Origin: CAYWBU01 sp942491525
GTDB taxonomy: Bacteria > Desulfobacterota > Desulfomonilia > UBA1062
DNA length: 64,000 nucleotides
Direction: 5' to 3'
NCBI GenBank assembly: GCA_942491525.1
Contig: CALOBW010000030.1
Coordinates: 1-64,000, forward strand
Part shown: positions 51,864 through 60,524 of the stretch, piece after piece
Layout of the letters: every line of letters starts with the position of its first letter
How positions within the stretch are numbered: the stretch's first letter is position 1
Notes under the pieces: model-generated
The model's database searches: none
What the model was told of the DNA's origin: nothing
Seen by the model: only the letters and a program-made list of their open reading frames with translations
Program-made: the position numbers and the translations under genes

Positions 51864-51953
51864 TCATTTAAATTCACTGCGAACGATTACCAATAATTAC
51901 AGCATTCCGATAAGGCGTAAAAAACCGCGATTGCGGGCCTATGGAGAGAAACT

Positions 51954-52787
51954 ATGGAAATTCCAGCTTGGCAGTACATTTTATCAATGTCGGCATACAC
52001 CATATTCCTCATGTTTATGGTGCACTACATGCGCAAACACTACAAGTTTGCCAACATCTGGTGGCTGCTGGCCCTTCTGACATTTCCGCTCTGGCTGATG
52101 AACGTCGAAGGCTGGTTCCGCTGGGCCAAAACCCTGAGCGTATTGATCCCGACGGCCTTTGTGGGCCTGGTCAGACTGGCCAATTATGACAAGAAAGAGG
52201 GCATGTGGCAGGTCCTGCGCAAGGACTGGGTCTACTGGGTCCTCTACGGAGTACTCTTTCTCAACATCTTCGAGGCCACCCTCAAGGATGCCACCCTGGG
52301 CAACTGGTTCAACGCCGTCAGCGGTTTCATCCTCTGTATAACGATTCCCTTCCCGCCCAAGTACTGGGCCATCTCCAAGCGCAAACACGGCGATCTGGTA
52401 GCATTCACAACCCCGGCCTGGAACTTTCTCTACACATCCTGGAATGCCTGCTTTGTCTATGCCGAGAATCCCGGCTACTTTGCCAGCTCTGTCTGCATCC
52501 TGCTGGCCGCCGAGCTCTACCCGATTATCATGAAACGTCCCGAGCTCTACATCATGGCCCGAGTATACACCCTGGCCTGGCATATCCTGACCCGCGCCTG
52601 CTATGACATCTTCACGCCGGTCATGGATTCCAGCTCATGGGCCAATGAGAACGTGCTCTACTTCTGGGGCCTCTTGAATGTGATCCTGCACATCCCGTTC
52701 GCCATCTGGTGGTTCGTCAAGATCTACAGGGGACGCGGAGAGGAAGGTCCGGTCGAGCGCGAAAACCGCGAACTAGCCGGTGCATAA
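51954..52787 (+). CDS. Multispanning membrane protein, DUF5692-like
   Basis: A 277-residue protein with seven or eight membrane helices and many Trp/Tyr residues (IPAWQYILSMSAYTIFLMFM; FANIWWLLALLTFPLWLM; WVLYGVLFLNIFEATLKD). The N-I-x-E-A-xx-(K/R)-D element after a helix is shared with DUF5692 membrane proteins, but the match is from memory. GGAGAG precedes the ATG. It sits downstream of the TetR gene with the palindrome between them and has a strong terminator after it, so it is the likely regulated target. Function unknown. Confidence 0.8.
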   Translation: MEIPAWQYILSMSAYTIFLMFMVHYMRKHYKFANIWWLLALLTFPLWLMNVEGWFRWAKTLSVLIPTAFVGLVRLANYDKKEGMWQVLRKDWVYWVLYGVLFLNIFEATLKDATLGNWFNAVSGFILCITIPFPPKYWAISKRKHGDLVAFTTPAWNFLYTSWNACFVYAENPGYFASSVCILLAAELYPIIMKRPELYIMARVYTLAWHILTRACYDIFTPVMDSSSWANENVLYFWGLLNVILHIPFAIWWFVKIYRGRGEEGPVERENRELAGA

Positions 52788-52821
52788 AACAACAACCAGG
52801 AAGTAAATTCCTCCTTTTTTG

Positions 52822-52849
52822 GGGCCCGGCTTCCGGGCCTCTTTTTTTT
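52822..52849 (+). terminator. Rho-independent terminator
   Basis: GGGGCCCGG, loop CTT, CCGGGCCTC then eight T: a 9-bp stem with T-run behind the membrane protein gene, bidirectional in position, facing the DUF429 gene end. Confidence 0.9.
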
Positions 52850-53501
52850 ACGCCGGCCAGCTGAGCAGCGCCGATTCCGTATCAATCACGATGGCCGGCA
52901 CAACAATTGACCCCAGGCCGTCGCCGCCCCCCAGCTCCAAGCCGCGCTCATCCATGAACTCATGCACGGTCACGGCGCAGGCGCAGGCATCGATCATGTC
53001 CTTGGGCCCGGGCGCAAAGTGGGCAAAGTTGAGCTTGACCGAAACATCGGCCCGCCCGCGCAGGATGCTGTAGGTGGCCGAGGGATAGACCTCATAGACA
53101 TTGGCATGCCCCGCCAGGGCCTCAAAGAGGGCAAAGCCCAGCTCCATCCAGGCCGGGCACTCGCCGGCCAACGGAGTCCAGATCGGATTGGCCAGACCGA
53201 GCCCCTTGACGACCACCTCGCAGTGGCGGCCGTAACCCTTTTCGGAGGAGTCCCTGGGACGCCACAAACACCTGCGCTTATCCCAGTAGTGCTCCCGGGG
53301 CTGCGACAGGGGCTGGCGCGGAGCATCAATCCCGACCGCACCGGGCCAGCTGCGGCTCAAACTTTTAAGGCTCGAACCAATCTCGGCGGCCGTCCCGCCC
53401 AGCCAGCCGCTGGTCACACAGCTCAATTCGCTGTCCAGCACCATGAATGAGCAGCCGCGGCTAACCTGCACATCAACACCAATCGAATAGAATTTTTCCA
53501 T
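52848..53501 (-). CDS. DUF429 domain protein
   Basis: About 217 residues. FYSIGVDVQVSRGCSFMVLD and AVGIDAPRQPLSQ give the two acidic positions of the DUF429 RNase H-like fold; VYEVYPSATYSILRG and FAHFAPGPKDMIDACACAVT follow, with Asp in DMIDA. The ATG at 53501 has GGAG 6 nt upstream; the frame is open further but lacks a ribosome site. It is thought to be a nuclease-like protein but activity is not shown. Monocistronic. Confidence 0.82.
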   Translation of the reverse strand: MEKFYSIGVDVQVSRGCSFMVLDSELSCVTSGWLGGTAAEIGSSLKSLSRSWPGAVGIDAPRQPLSQPREHYWDKRRCLWRPRDSSEKGYGRHCEVVVKGLGLANPIWTPLAGECPAWMELGFALFEALAGHANVYEVYPSATYSILRGRADVSVKLNFAHFAPGPKDMIDACACAVTVHEFMDERGLELGGGDGLGSIVVPAIVIDTESALLSWPA

Positions 53502-53652
53502 CTCAGCTCCATCCCTAATCACCGGGAACAACACCCTTCTCCTCTTTAATAACGGCCCGAGGCCCAATTGCCAGCTAAAGCAGGGGCCCCCTTCGGGATA
53601 CAGACCATGCTTATATATGCAGAATAATGTTTATTTGTGCTATTAGTGCACT

Positions 53653-54939
53653 ATGCGTCGAATGATCCTCTTCATCATCATTATGCTACTCGCACCGGCG
53701 GTCCAAGCCCACACGATCCATGCCGAGATCAGCGATCAGGGTGTTCACAAACCGCGCTGGGCCGCGCTTCCCTACGCCTTTCACAGCGAGAGCCTGGCCT
53801 GGGCCTGGGGCATCGGCGGCGGCGCCAGCGGCTACCTGCAGAGGCAGATGGGCATCTTCGGCGCCATCATGAACACCTCCAACTCATCGCGCGGGCTCTA
53901 CATCGCCGGCAGCGACATCCGCATTCCCATCGGCGAGCGGCTCTACCTCGACTCTCTGCTCTCATCCGGCGACTACAGCCGCCTCAGAAGCTACACCCCG
54001 GGCAACCCGCTTTTCAATTTCGAGATGGCCGGATCAAACGATTCCCATGACAAGAACTTCATCCAGGGCTCGGGCACGGACAATCTCATGGATCTCAAGT
54101 TCAAGTATCTGCTGCCCCTCGGCGCCGGCAGGCATGACGCGCTCAATACCTACACCCTGAGTCGCGGCATTCTGGTGGAGGGCGCCACCGGCGGCGAGAT
54201 CTGGAACCCGCTCAGCAGCGGCCGCAGCTTTGTCGAGGTGATGCCCTTCTATCGCAACCGCGACTGGCAGACCGTGCTGGGCAGAAGGGGCAAGTTCCGC
54301 ACCAGCGGCATCAGGCTGAGCCTCGAATATGACAACCGCGACCTGCCCGCCAACCCGTCCAAGGGCAGCCGCCAACTGATCTCCGTCACCCGCGACGCCG
54401 GCAGCTTCGATTCCACCGACACCTGGACCAACCTGGAAGCCTCGGTCAGCAAATACATCCCGCTGGGCCTGCCTGAGGGCGTGCGCCAGCAGGTGCTGGC
54501 GCTCAATTTATGGACCGCCTGTTCGCCCACCTGGAACAACAAGCTGAGCTTGAGCGGCCTGCAGATCAACAACCGCCCTCCCCCCTATCTTGGTTCACGC
54601 CTGGGCGGCTACCAGCGGCTGCGAGCCTTCCCCATGCACCGGTTCAGCGACAAGGCCGCCATCTACTATGCAGCTGAATACCGCATCATTCCCACCTGGA
54701 ATCCGCTGGGCGAAGCCGACTGGCTCAGATGGCTGGCGCTCGACTGGTGGCAGCCGGTGGCCTTCGTCGAGCTGGGCCGGGTGGCCGATAGCTGGAACCT
54801 CAAGGAGCTGCATAGCCATATGCAGTACTCCACCGGCCTGGGTCTGCGCATCATGGTGCAGCGGGCCGTGCTCAGGAGCGATGTGGGATTCTCGAACGGC
54901 AACTGGGCCTGGTGGGCCATGGTCGGTCACACCTTTTAA
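53653..54939 (+). CDS. Omp85/BamA-like outer-membrane barrel protein
   Basis: A 428-residue exported protein. Signal peptide MRRMILFIIIMLLAPAVQAH. It lacks visible POTRA domains. The barrel half is typical of the surface-antigen D15/BamA family: ISLEYDNRD-like SLEYDNRDLPANPSKGSRQL, GGYQRLRAFPMHRFSDKAAI and C-terminal WAMVGHTF, ending in Phe as outer-membrane barrels do. It is about half the usual BamA size, so a short Omp85 homologue, perhaps a patatin/TPS-type barrel. No Shine-Dalgarno is seen. Confidence 0.85.
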   Translation: MRRMILFIIIMLLAPAVQAHTIHAEISDQGVHKPRWAALPYAFHSESLAWAWGIGGGASGYLQRQMGIFGAIMNTSNSSRGLYIAGSDIRIPIGERLYLDSLLSSGDYSRLRSYTPGNPLFNFEMAGSNDSHDKNFIQGSGTDNLMDLKFKYLLPLGAGRHDALNTYTLSRGILVEGATGGEIWNPLSSGRSFVEVMPFYRNRDWQTVLGRRGKFRTSGIRLSLEYDNRDLPANPSKGSRQLISVTRDAGSFDSTDTWTNLEASVSKYIPLGLPEGVRQQVLALNLWTACSPTWNNKLSLSGLQINNRPPPYLGSRLGGYQRLRAFPMHRFSDKAAIYYAAEYRIIPTWNPLGEADWLRWLALDWWQPVAFVELGRVADSWNLKELHSHMQYSTGLGLRIMVQRAVLRSDVGFSNGNWAWWAMVGHTF

Positions 54940-54953
54940 GCGCTGGGTAAAAA

Positions 54954-54995
54954 AGGGACACTTTTCACCAGATGTGTCAGCAATAAGGTGTCCCT
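54954..54995. repeat. Inverted repeat AGGGACAC/GTGTCCCT
   Basis: Two perfectly complementary 8-bp arms are 26 bp apart, 15 bp after the Omp85-like gene. A preceding A-run is present (AAAAAAGGGAC). It could be a REP-type element or a weak terminator. Confidence 0.4.
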
Positions 54996-55329
54996 AAATC
55001 AGCCAGACTGGCCGATTTCCACACAATACAGGTGACTTACACTGTTCTAAACATGCAGCAAAACCTGCCTTGCCCGCGCCAGTTTCAGCTCCCATATGCA
55101 AGCATAACGGCCACCTTCAGCACGCAGGGGGCCGATCAAGTGCATCCGATCCATTTCAAAGAGCCGATCCGCAGATTGCCCAGATTCCGGACCGGCAACA
55201 GATTCAGATCTGGGCGAGTTGAAAAATCTTACCCACTTTCGGGCATATTGACCGGGGCGCTGCTTAAGAAGACGCCGGCGGAGTATTGAGGGGGCGATGA
55301 TCACATGCAGTGAAGGTCAGAGCACGGAA

Positions 55330-55359
55330 GCTAATTGGGGCCTGACCCCGATTAATTAC
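55330..55359. repeat. 30-bp repeat with GGGGNCTGACCCC palindrome, copy 1
   Basis: Begins GCTAATTGGGG and ends ACCCCGATTAATTAC. It matches the copy at 56484-56513 in 29 of 30 bases (C versus T at the palindrome centre). The core GGGGTCTGACCCC-type palindrome is a common REP form. A degraded third copy (CTGGGGTCAGAGTA) is at 57433. Confidence 0.75.
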
Positions 55360-55371
55360 GAATGCTCACTT

Positions 55372-55620
55372 TCACGTGATGATGACAAGTGCCAACCATG
55401 GGACAAGGTTGAACACAAATACAAAAATCTTATAGACACCTATCAGCAAATAAAGAACTGCGTTGAATGTCTCCCTCGGCATCGGAAACCACTTGCTGTG
55501 CATTCGGTAAACAAAGTCACTGCCGAATCCAAATGCAACCGACAGAAAAGACAGCACCAACAGCCCCATGTTCAGGATCGTGCACCACATAAAGAACCTG
55601 GTCAGAATTGCAATATCCAT
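55372..55620 (-). CDS. Small membrane protein, DUF6868-like
   Basis: An 82-residue protein with two membrane helices (ILTRFFMWCTILNMGLLVLS; NAVLYLLIGVYKIFVFVFNL) joined by a loop FVYRMHSKWFPMPRETF. This pattern is a recognisable small family (DUF6868). AGGAG lies 6 nt before the ATG. Function unknown; it stands alone between repeat elements. Confidence 0.75.
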   Translation of the reverse strand: MDIAILTRFFMWCTILNMGLLVLSFLSVAFGFGSDFVYRMHSKWFPMPRETFNAVLYLLIGVYKIFVFVFNLVPWLALVIIT

Positions 55621-55678
55621 TGCGTTCTCCTTTCTCTATGAATCCAGCAACTTGTCGGCTTTCATTCTTCTAGCCGAC

Positions 55679-56401
55679 CTACAGACTAACGCTATTTAGC
55701 CTGACCTTTAACCACACTCTAAAATACTCCAGCTGTTCTTGGGTATGGAAATAATGCTCCCCATTCTCCAATACTTCCATGTTGCACTTAAACTCCTCTG
55801 CAAAAGAAGAAACAATATCAAACTTACAGATGTCATCTTTTGATCCATACAAGATTGATGTTGGGGTACCCCACTCAACAACCGGATGGTCTTTTACATA
55901 GCAGTAGTAGTCCCAATAGAGAATTGGCCCACCAGGCGTAGGAATCTCCTTTTCGACCCTAAGTCTCTCTTCTGTTACCCCTGTCCACGCCATCATTCCC
56001 TCAATGATAGCTTGCATGTTAACTACAGGAGAGAGGAACAGGCTCTGAGCCAAGGACTCATGTTTATAAGCCAGCAAGCTAAAGTATGCGCCCATGCTAC
56101 AAGCAAATAGACTAATGTTAGCTGATATTGACTGCGCATAGCGCATAATGGCCTTAAGATCTGCGACACAGTTCTGCACGTTACAGGGATACCCCTCATC
56201 TGTTCGATCGCCATGTTCCGGCAAATCAAAACTAAGAACTTGATAACCCAACGGTACTACTTCTTCTGCTAATGCTACGATTACATCATCCGCCTTATTG
56301 GACATGTTGCCATGAACGGCTATGAATAATTTATCTGATGATTCGCCCCATAAAATGGCTGGGATATTTTCTATCCCAAGATGTTGTTTCTGCATGTTCA
56401 T
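55679..56401 (-). CDS. Alpha/beta hydrolase
   Basis: A 240-residue soluble hydrolase. FIAVHGNMSNKADD is the HG oxyanion motif; LFACSMGAYFSLLA gives the nucleophile elbow as C-S-M-G instead of G-x-S-x-G; SILYGSKDDICKFD carries the acidic residue and EHYFHTQEQLEYF the catalytic His. The altered elbow (A-C-S-M-G) still presents Ser. Target ester or amide unknown. AT-rich, flanked by repeats. Confidence 0.85.
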   Translation of the reverse strand: MNMQKQHLGIENIPAILWGESSDKLFIAVHGNMSNKADDVIVALAEEVVPLGYQVLSFDLPEHGDRTDEGYPCNVQNCVADLKAIMRYAQSISANISLFACSMGAYFSLLAYKHESLAQSLFLSPVVNMQAIIEGMMAWTGVTEERLRVEKEIPTPGGPILYWDYYCYVKDHPVVEWGTPTSILYGSKDDICKFDIVSSFAEEFKCNMEVLENGEHYFHTQEQLEYFRVWLKVRLNSVSL

Positions 56402-56483
56402 TCACCCTCATATTGTTAATCATCAAAACTATACACATATCTAACAATAAATGCTGTTTTACTCCAGCGGTTCGCCGGCAATT

Positions 56484-56513
56484 GCTAATTGGGGTCTGAC
56501 CCCGATTAATTAC
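56484..56513. repeat. 30-bp repeat with GGGGTCTGACCCC palindrome, copy 2
   Basis: Matches the copy at 55330 in 29 of 30 bases. It lies in the gap between the hydrolase gene and the downstream lipoprotein gene on the same strand. Confidence 0.75.
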
Positions 56514-56574
56514 AAAACAAAAGGGATAGCCAGAATACCCGACTACCCCTTCGAATAATGCAAGGCCTGAATGC

Positions 56575-57318
56575 TTACTGAATGGTGCCGCTGAACGTAC
56601 CGTTGGCGTTTTGCGCTCCAGTCCATGACCATGTACCAGCAATGGTGCTTCCGTCGTCTGAGATCGTTCCAGTGACCGTCGCAGTGATGCCGGCCATCGT
56701 TATGTCAACATAATCCGGGGCATTGTAAACATAAAATACTGTCGAAGCAAAAGTGTTGCCAGTCACCGTCCCGCTCAGCTTGCCTGAATACATCGCCGAA
56801 GAATAGGTCCCCTCCAACTTGTCGCCAGAAATGGCAAAATTCCACTGTCCATTGATGGTGCCGTCAAACGTCCCAAGATAGTTCTCAACTGCGGCTGAGC
56901 TGTTATCAAGACCGGTCATTGCGCCCACGGCACTGTCCGATGCCCGCGTTATGGTCCCGATGAAGCCCGCGCCCGCGACATAGGTACCGGCAATCGTGAA
57001 ATCACTGCTGCCAGCCGTGGCGGCGATCACGCCAGTGGCAGCATTATATGTGCCCACGATGGCATACTCGCTGCCGTCATAAGTGAACGTACCACTGACG
57101 ACCGAATCGCTGGACTCATCAAAAATCAGCTCATAGACACCCGACTTGTCAGGAAAAGCCGCCGTTCCACTCACACTGAACGCATCACCCTGGGTGGCAA
57201 TTATATAGGCCGCCATCAGGTCATCCCTCTCATCGTCAGATGAATTACCAAAGTAGTCATCACAGCCTCCAACGAGGGCCAAACAAAGCACCAGCAGCGC
57301 CACATAAACCTTCCTCAT
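56575..57318 (-). CDS. Putative lipoprotein, Gly/Thr-rich beta protein
   Basis: About 247 residues. The signal peptide MRKVYVALLVLCLALVGGC has lipobox VGGC. The mature part is a series of short beta hairpins with G-T-(F/Y) turns (VVSGTFTYDG, FTIAGTYVAGAGFIGTI, KLEGTYSSAMYSGKLSGTVT, STIAGTWSWTG), an all-beta architecture of repeated strands. GGAGGT lies 7 nt before ATG 57318, so the upstream in-frame codons to 57333 are not part of it. Function unknown, surface or periplasmic. Confidence 0.8.
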   Translation of the reverse strand: MRKVYVALLVLCLALVGGCDDYFGNSSDDERDDLMAAYIIATQGDAFSVSGTAAFPDKSGVYELIFDESSDSVVSGTFTYDGSEYAIVGTYNAATGVIAATAGSSDFTIAGTYVAGAGFIGTITRASDSAVGAMTGLDNSSAAVENYLGTFDGTINGQWNFAISGDKLEGTYSSAMYSGKLSGTVTGNTFASTVFYVYNAPDYVDITMAGITATVTGTISDDGSTIAGTWSWTGAQNANGTFSGTIQ

Positions 57319-57517
57319 ACAGCACACCTCCATTTAATTGTATTCACCAAGACATAATACGATATCAGGAAGTTCGCAACAACTTAAAGCAAATAAACAT
57401 CTATACTCGGACAGTTGGACACTCAGGAGAAAACTGGGGTCAGAGTAGCAATCCAAATAGAAACAATTCCACAAAATCAACCGACCACGTTATCTCAACG
57501 CAACAACACCGCCAAAC

Positions 57518-57578
57518 TGTCATTGCGAGAAGCTTGCGACGAAGCAATCTAGATTGCCGCACTGCGCTCGCAATGACA
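57518..57578. repeat. 61-bp dispersed palindromic repeat
   Basis: Outer arms TGTCATTGCGAG and CTCGCAATGACA are exact complements; an inner palindrome GCAATCTAGATTGC is also perfect. This long hairpin element of the CATTGCGAG...CTCGCAATG type is dispersed in intergenic regions of many bacteria. It is noncoding. Confidence 0.8.
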
Positions 57579-57598
57579 AATATCCAACCACATCACCC

Positions 57599-57627
57599 AT
57601 TCGCGGCTAAAAAGCCGCTCCTACAAC
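57599..57627. repeat. REP-like palindrome, second copy
   Basis: TTCGCGGCTAAAAAGCCGCT then CCTACAA: stem GCGGCT/AGCCGC with a 4-nt loop, same family as 20843-20866. It ends just before the M23 gene stop and could also serve as its terminator. The 57319-57627 gap contains only this, the 61-bp repeat and a degraded GGGGTC element. Confidence 0.65.
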
Positions 57628-58476
57628 CTAATTCTTAACCTTATCATTAAGCGCCAGCATCCGCCCCTCAAAGAGCGCGGCCGCGGCGTGCCCGCCTCGG
57701 GTCACATGCAGATGCAGCTTGGGCTTGATGCTGCTGCCGGAAAAACCGATGCGCGCCAGCGGCTCGCCGGCTTTGACACGCTGCCCGACCTCAACCATGA
57801 TGCTCTCCTGCATCAGGCCGGCCAGGGTCACCAGATCTGGCCCCTGCGCAATAACCAGATAGTTGCCCAGGGAATCGCCCCGGCTGTCGGGCAGATTTTC
57901 AAGCACGGCCACCACCTGACCGTCAAGCGGACTGTAAACCGGTTCGCCAAAGCTCTCATCCTGTTCCGGCGTCACCTTATAGTGCAGCCTGCAGTTGGTA
58001 CTGCGGATCAGATCCAGAGCGTAGCGCTGCTCGGACTGACGGCGATGGAAGTAGTTGGTCAGAGGGCTGCTGCCGCCCTGCAGCACGCGAAAGGTGCCGC
58101 CCTTGAGCGGGAAAGCAAGTTCGAGTGTATGCTCCGGTTTAATGTGCCGGACGCCTGTCATCAGAGAGAGCACCAGCAAAACCGTGATCACAAGGGCACA
58201 AAGCGTATTGACAATCAGGACCCTGCGCGAGAAATCCACCAGCCAGAGACGCCTGTATCCGACTGCGGCAGCTATAATCAGCGCCACCACCAGCACCCGG
58301 CGGGTAATACAGCCCAGAAAGGCCACCGGCATCAGCTGGTAGATCAGCATAAAAAGAGCCACCAGCATCAGGGTGCGCAGCAGCCAGGCCAGCCGGCCGG
58401 ACGATTTGGAGTAGGCCAGCCAGAAAATACTAACTACACAGAACAGGATTACCGGTAGGGTAACCAGAAACAGCAT
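57628..58476 (-). CDS. M23-family peptidase-like membrane protein
   Basis: A 282-residue protein with four N-terminal helices (about residues 1-125) and a C-terminal LytM/M23 domain. GEPVYSPLDGQVVAVLENLP, GNYLVIAQGPDLVTLAGLMQ, VKAGEPLARIGFSGSS and LHLHVTRGG are the core. The last HxH is present. The first zinc-ligand motif (HxxxxD) reads RYALDL, so His is missing and activity is uncertain. GAGGAAG precedes the ATG. Same strand as the permease gene upstream (32 bp gap). Confidence 0.82.
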   Translation of the reverse strand: MLFLVTLPVILFCVVSIFWLAYSKSSGRLAWLLRTLMLVALFMLIYQLMPVAFLGCITRRVLVVALIIAAAVGYRRLWLVDFSRRVLIVNTLCALVITVLLVLSLMTGVRHIKPEHTLELAFPLKGGTFRVLQGGSSPLTNYFHRRQSEQRYALDLIRSTNCRLHYKVTPEQDESFGEPVYSPLDGQVVAVLENLPDSRGDSLGNYLVIAQGPDLVTLAGLMQESIMVEVGQRVKAGEPLARIGFSGSSIKPKLHLHVTRGGHAAAALFEGRMLALNDKVKN

Positions 58477-58508
58477 TGAACTTCCTCACATTTCAAATTT
58501 AAAACAGC

Positions 58509-60362
58509 TCAGGCTTCAACCTGCCGCTTACGCTTGCTGAGCAGAATAATGTCGCGCAGGGCCTCTTCGCTCTTGGCGGCCATCCAGCGCTTCTCAAAAT
58601 CGGCATCCTGGACGATCTGGGCGATGGCGGCCAGCGAGGTCAGATGCATCTGACGCATATCCTGGGTGCCGATCAGCACAAAGACGGCGTGCACATGGGC
58701 GGTGTCATGGGAGAACATGACCCCCTCCTTGCACCTGAAGAGCAGCATATCAAAGGACTTCTCGCCATCGATAATAATGTGCGGGATTGCCAGGTAGGGG
58801 TTGAGCGCCGTTGAGCTCTCATTCTCGCGGTCGATCAGGCGCTGCATGATCTCCTCGCGGCTGTGGTGCAGATGGGGCGCCATCTCCTGGGAGACCATGT
58901 AGAAGAGCTCCTCCTTGGTGATGGAGCGCTCAATATCGATCACACTGCACTCATCGACCAGATGATCGAAGCTGTCCTTGAGGATCTGGTCGCGCTCATG
59001 CAGGATCTCCCTCAGCTCGGTCTCCAGCATATGGCCGGTCAGATCGCGCGAGGTGATGCGCTCAATCAGGTGCAGCAGGGCAAACTCGCGGTCGGTCTCG
59101 GTGCCATGGTAGTACCAGTAGAGCACAAAGGCCAGCAGACCCAGCACCAGACCGAGCAGCAGGACCTCGCTGCCCATGTAGAGCAGGATGGCGCTGAAAC
59201 CGATGATGCCGACAATCTGCACCCAGGGATAGAGCGGCGACTTGAACTCGGGCTGATAGTTCATCAGGCGCGACTCGCGCATGATGATGGCCGAGATGCA
59301 CGAGAACATGTAGGTCAGGATCAGCACCGAAGAAGCCATCTTAACGATCACCTCAAGGCGCATGAAGATCGAGGCCACAATCAGAACGCCGGTCACAAAG
59401 AGCGAAACGTGCGGCGTATTGAAACGCTGATTGATGCGGCCGAAACATCCCGGGAAGAGTCCGTCGCGGCTGAGGGCCAGCGGATAGCGCGAAGCCGCCA
59501 TGATGCCGGCATTGGCGGCCGAAAGAATCGCCAGAATCGCCACCATTGAGAAAGCGATGGCACCGGGGTTGCCCATGAAGATGCCGGCCGCATCCGAGAT
59601 GGGCGTCTTGCTGCCGGCAATCACGGCCGGATCGAGCACGCCGATCACCATGAAGATAACGGTCAGGTAGGTTACCAGCACAATCATCAGGGAGAAGATC
59701 ATGGCCCGCGGTATAACTCTGCCGGGCTGGGCGACCTCTTCGGCAATGCTGGCCACCTTAAGCAGGCCGCCGAAGGCCATGAACATGAAACCGGCCGCCG
59801 CCAGAATTCCGGAACGGCCGTGCTGCACGAAGGGGGTCAGATTCTCAACATCGATCGAGCTGTAGCCCATAAAACATAAGAGCAGCAAGGCACTCAAGAT
59901 AACTGCAATAAATGCCACCTGAACCTTGCCGGCCTCCTTGACACCCACCAGATTAATGCCGATGAAAAGGGCACACAGCACAAAGGCCAGCAGCTGCGGA
60001 TTGACCGGAAAGAGGAAGGCCGCAAAGGCGGCGCAGGCCAGCAGCTCAACCGCGCTCTTGAGACAGAGCGATAGCCAGGTGATCAGACCGTAGATGGTGC
60101 CGACGGTCGGCCCCATGCTGCGTGAGACAAAAAAATAGGCCCCGCCGGCCTTGGGCATGGCCGAGACAAGTTCGGCCTGCGAGAGCATGCCGGTGATGGC
60201 CAGCAATGCAGCCACCAGAAATGCGCTCAAAATGCTCGGCCCGGTCTTGAGATAGGCCATTCCGGGCAGAATGAACAGCCCGGAGAGCATTGCTCCACAG
60301 GAGATGCTGACGACATCCCGCATGCGCAGATCGCGCTTCAATTCCATAACCATTGCCCCCAT
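58509..60362 (-). CDS. APC-family amino-acid permease with C-terminal PTS EIIA-like domain
   Basis: A 617-residue fusion. Residues 1-430 form about 12 helices of the APC superfamily (SISCGAMLSGLFILPGMAYL; MPKAGGAYFFVSRSMGPTVG; FGGLLKVASIAEEVAQPGRV; ANAGIMAASRYPLALSRDGL). Residues about 470-617 are a type 2 EIIA (fructose/nitrogen PTS) domain: EEIMQRLIDRENESSTALNP followed by YLAIPHIII with the phospho-accepting His. The fusion suggests transport controlled by PTS phosphorylation. No other PTS gene is in the window. Confidence 0.9.
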   Translation of the reverse strand: MGAMVMELKRDLRMRDVVSISCGAMLSGLFILPGMAYLKTGPSILSAFLVAALLAITGMLSQAELVSAMPKAGGAYFFVSRSMGPTVGTIYGLITWLSLCLKSAVELLACAAFAAFLFPVNPQLLAFVLCALFIGINLVGVKEAGKVQVAFIAVILSALLLLCFMGYSSIDVENLTPFVQHGRSGILAAAGFMFMAFGGLLKVASIAEEVAQPGRVIPRAMIFSLMIVLVTYLTVIFMVIGVLDPAVIAGSKTPISDAAGIFMGNPGAIAFSMVAILAILSAANAGIMAASRYPLALSRDGLFPGCFGRINQRFNTPHVSLFVTGVLIVASIFMRLEVIVKMASSVLILTYMFSCISAIIMRESRLMNYQPEFKSPLYPWVQIVGIIGFSAILLYMGSEVLLLGLVLGLLAFVLYWYYHGTETDREFALLHLIERITSRDLTGHMLETELREILHERDQILKDSFDHLVDECSVIDIERSITKEELFYMVSQEMAPHLHHSREEIMQRLIDRENESSTALNPYLAIPHIIIDGEKSFDMLLFRCKEGVMFSHDTAHVHAVFVLIGTQDMRQMHLTSLAAIAQIVQDADFEKRWMAAKSEEALRDIILLSKRKRQVEA

Positions 60363-60524
60363 ACTAATTTCCTAGCTTTATGACTGATATTTCCGAAAAA
60401 TGCATCAGTTTTATTAACGATATAAATTCCATGGGCCGCAGACACGCGCAACCAATAACTTAAGGTTTTAATTGCGTCCCAAACCTATCCGACCTATAAA
60501 GGAAAGAAAAAACAGGTAGATGTT

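Larger units (their letters stand above)
54940..55371. other. 432-bp gene-free stretch with palindromes
   Basis: No credible gene was found. It contains an inverted repeat (AGGGACAC at 54954 and GTGTCCCT ending 54995) and a 30-bp element at 55330-55359 repeated at 56484. The middle (about 55000-55300) is GC-rich and has open frames on both strands without ribosome sites or recognisable motifs. It may be decayed mobile DNA, which I cannot prove. Confidence 0.4.

Noticed and set aside
55047..55304. Two overlapping open frames of 85 codons on opposite strands
   Set aside because: Neither has a Shine-Dalgarno or recognisable motif, and the region is surrounded by palindromic repeats; I left it as gene-free.
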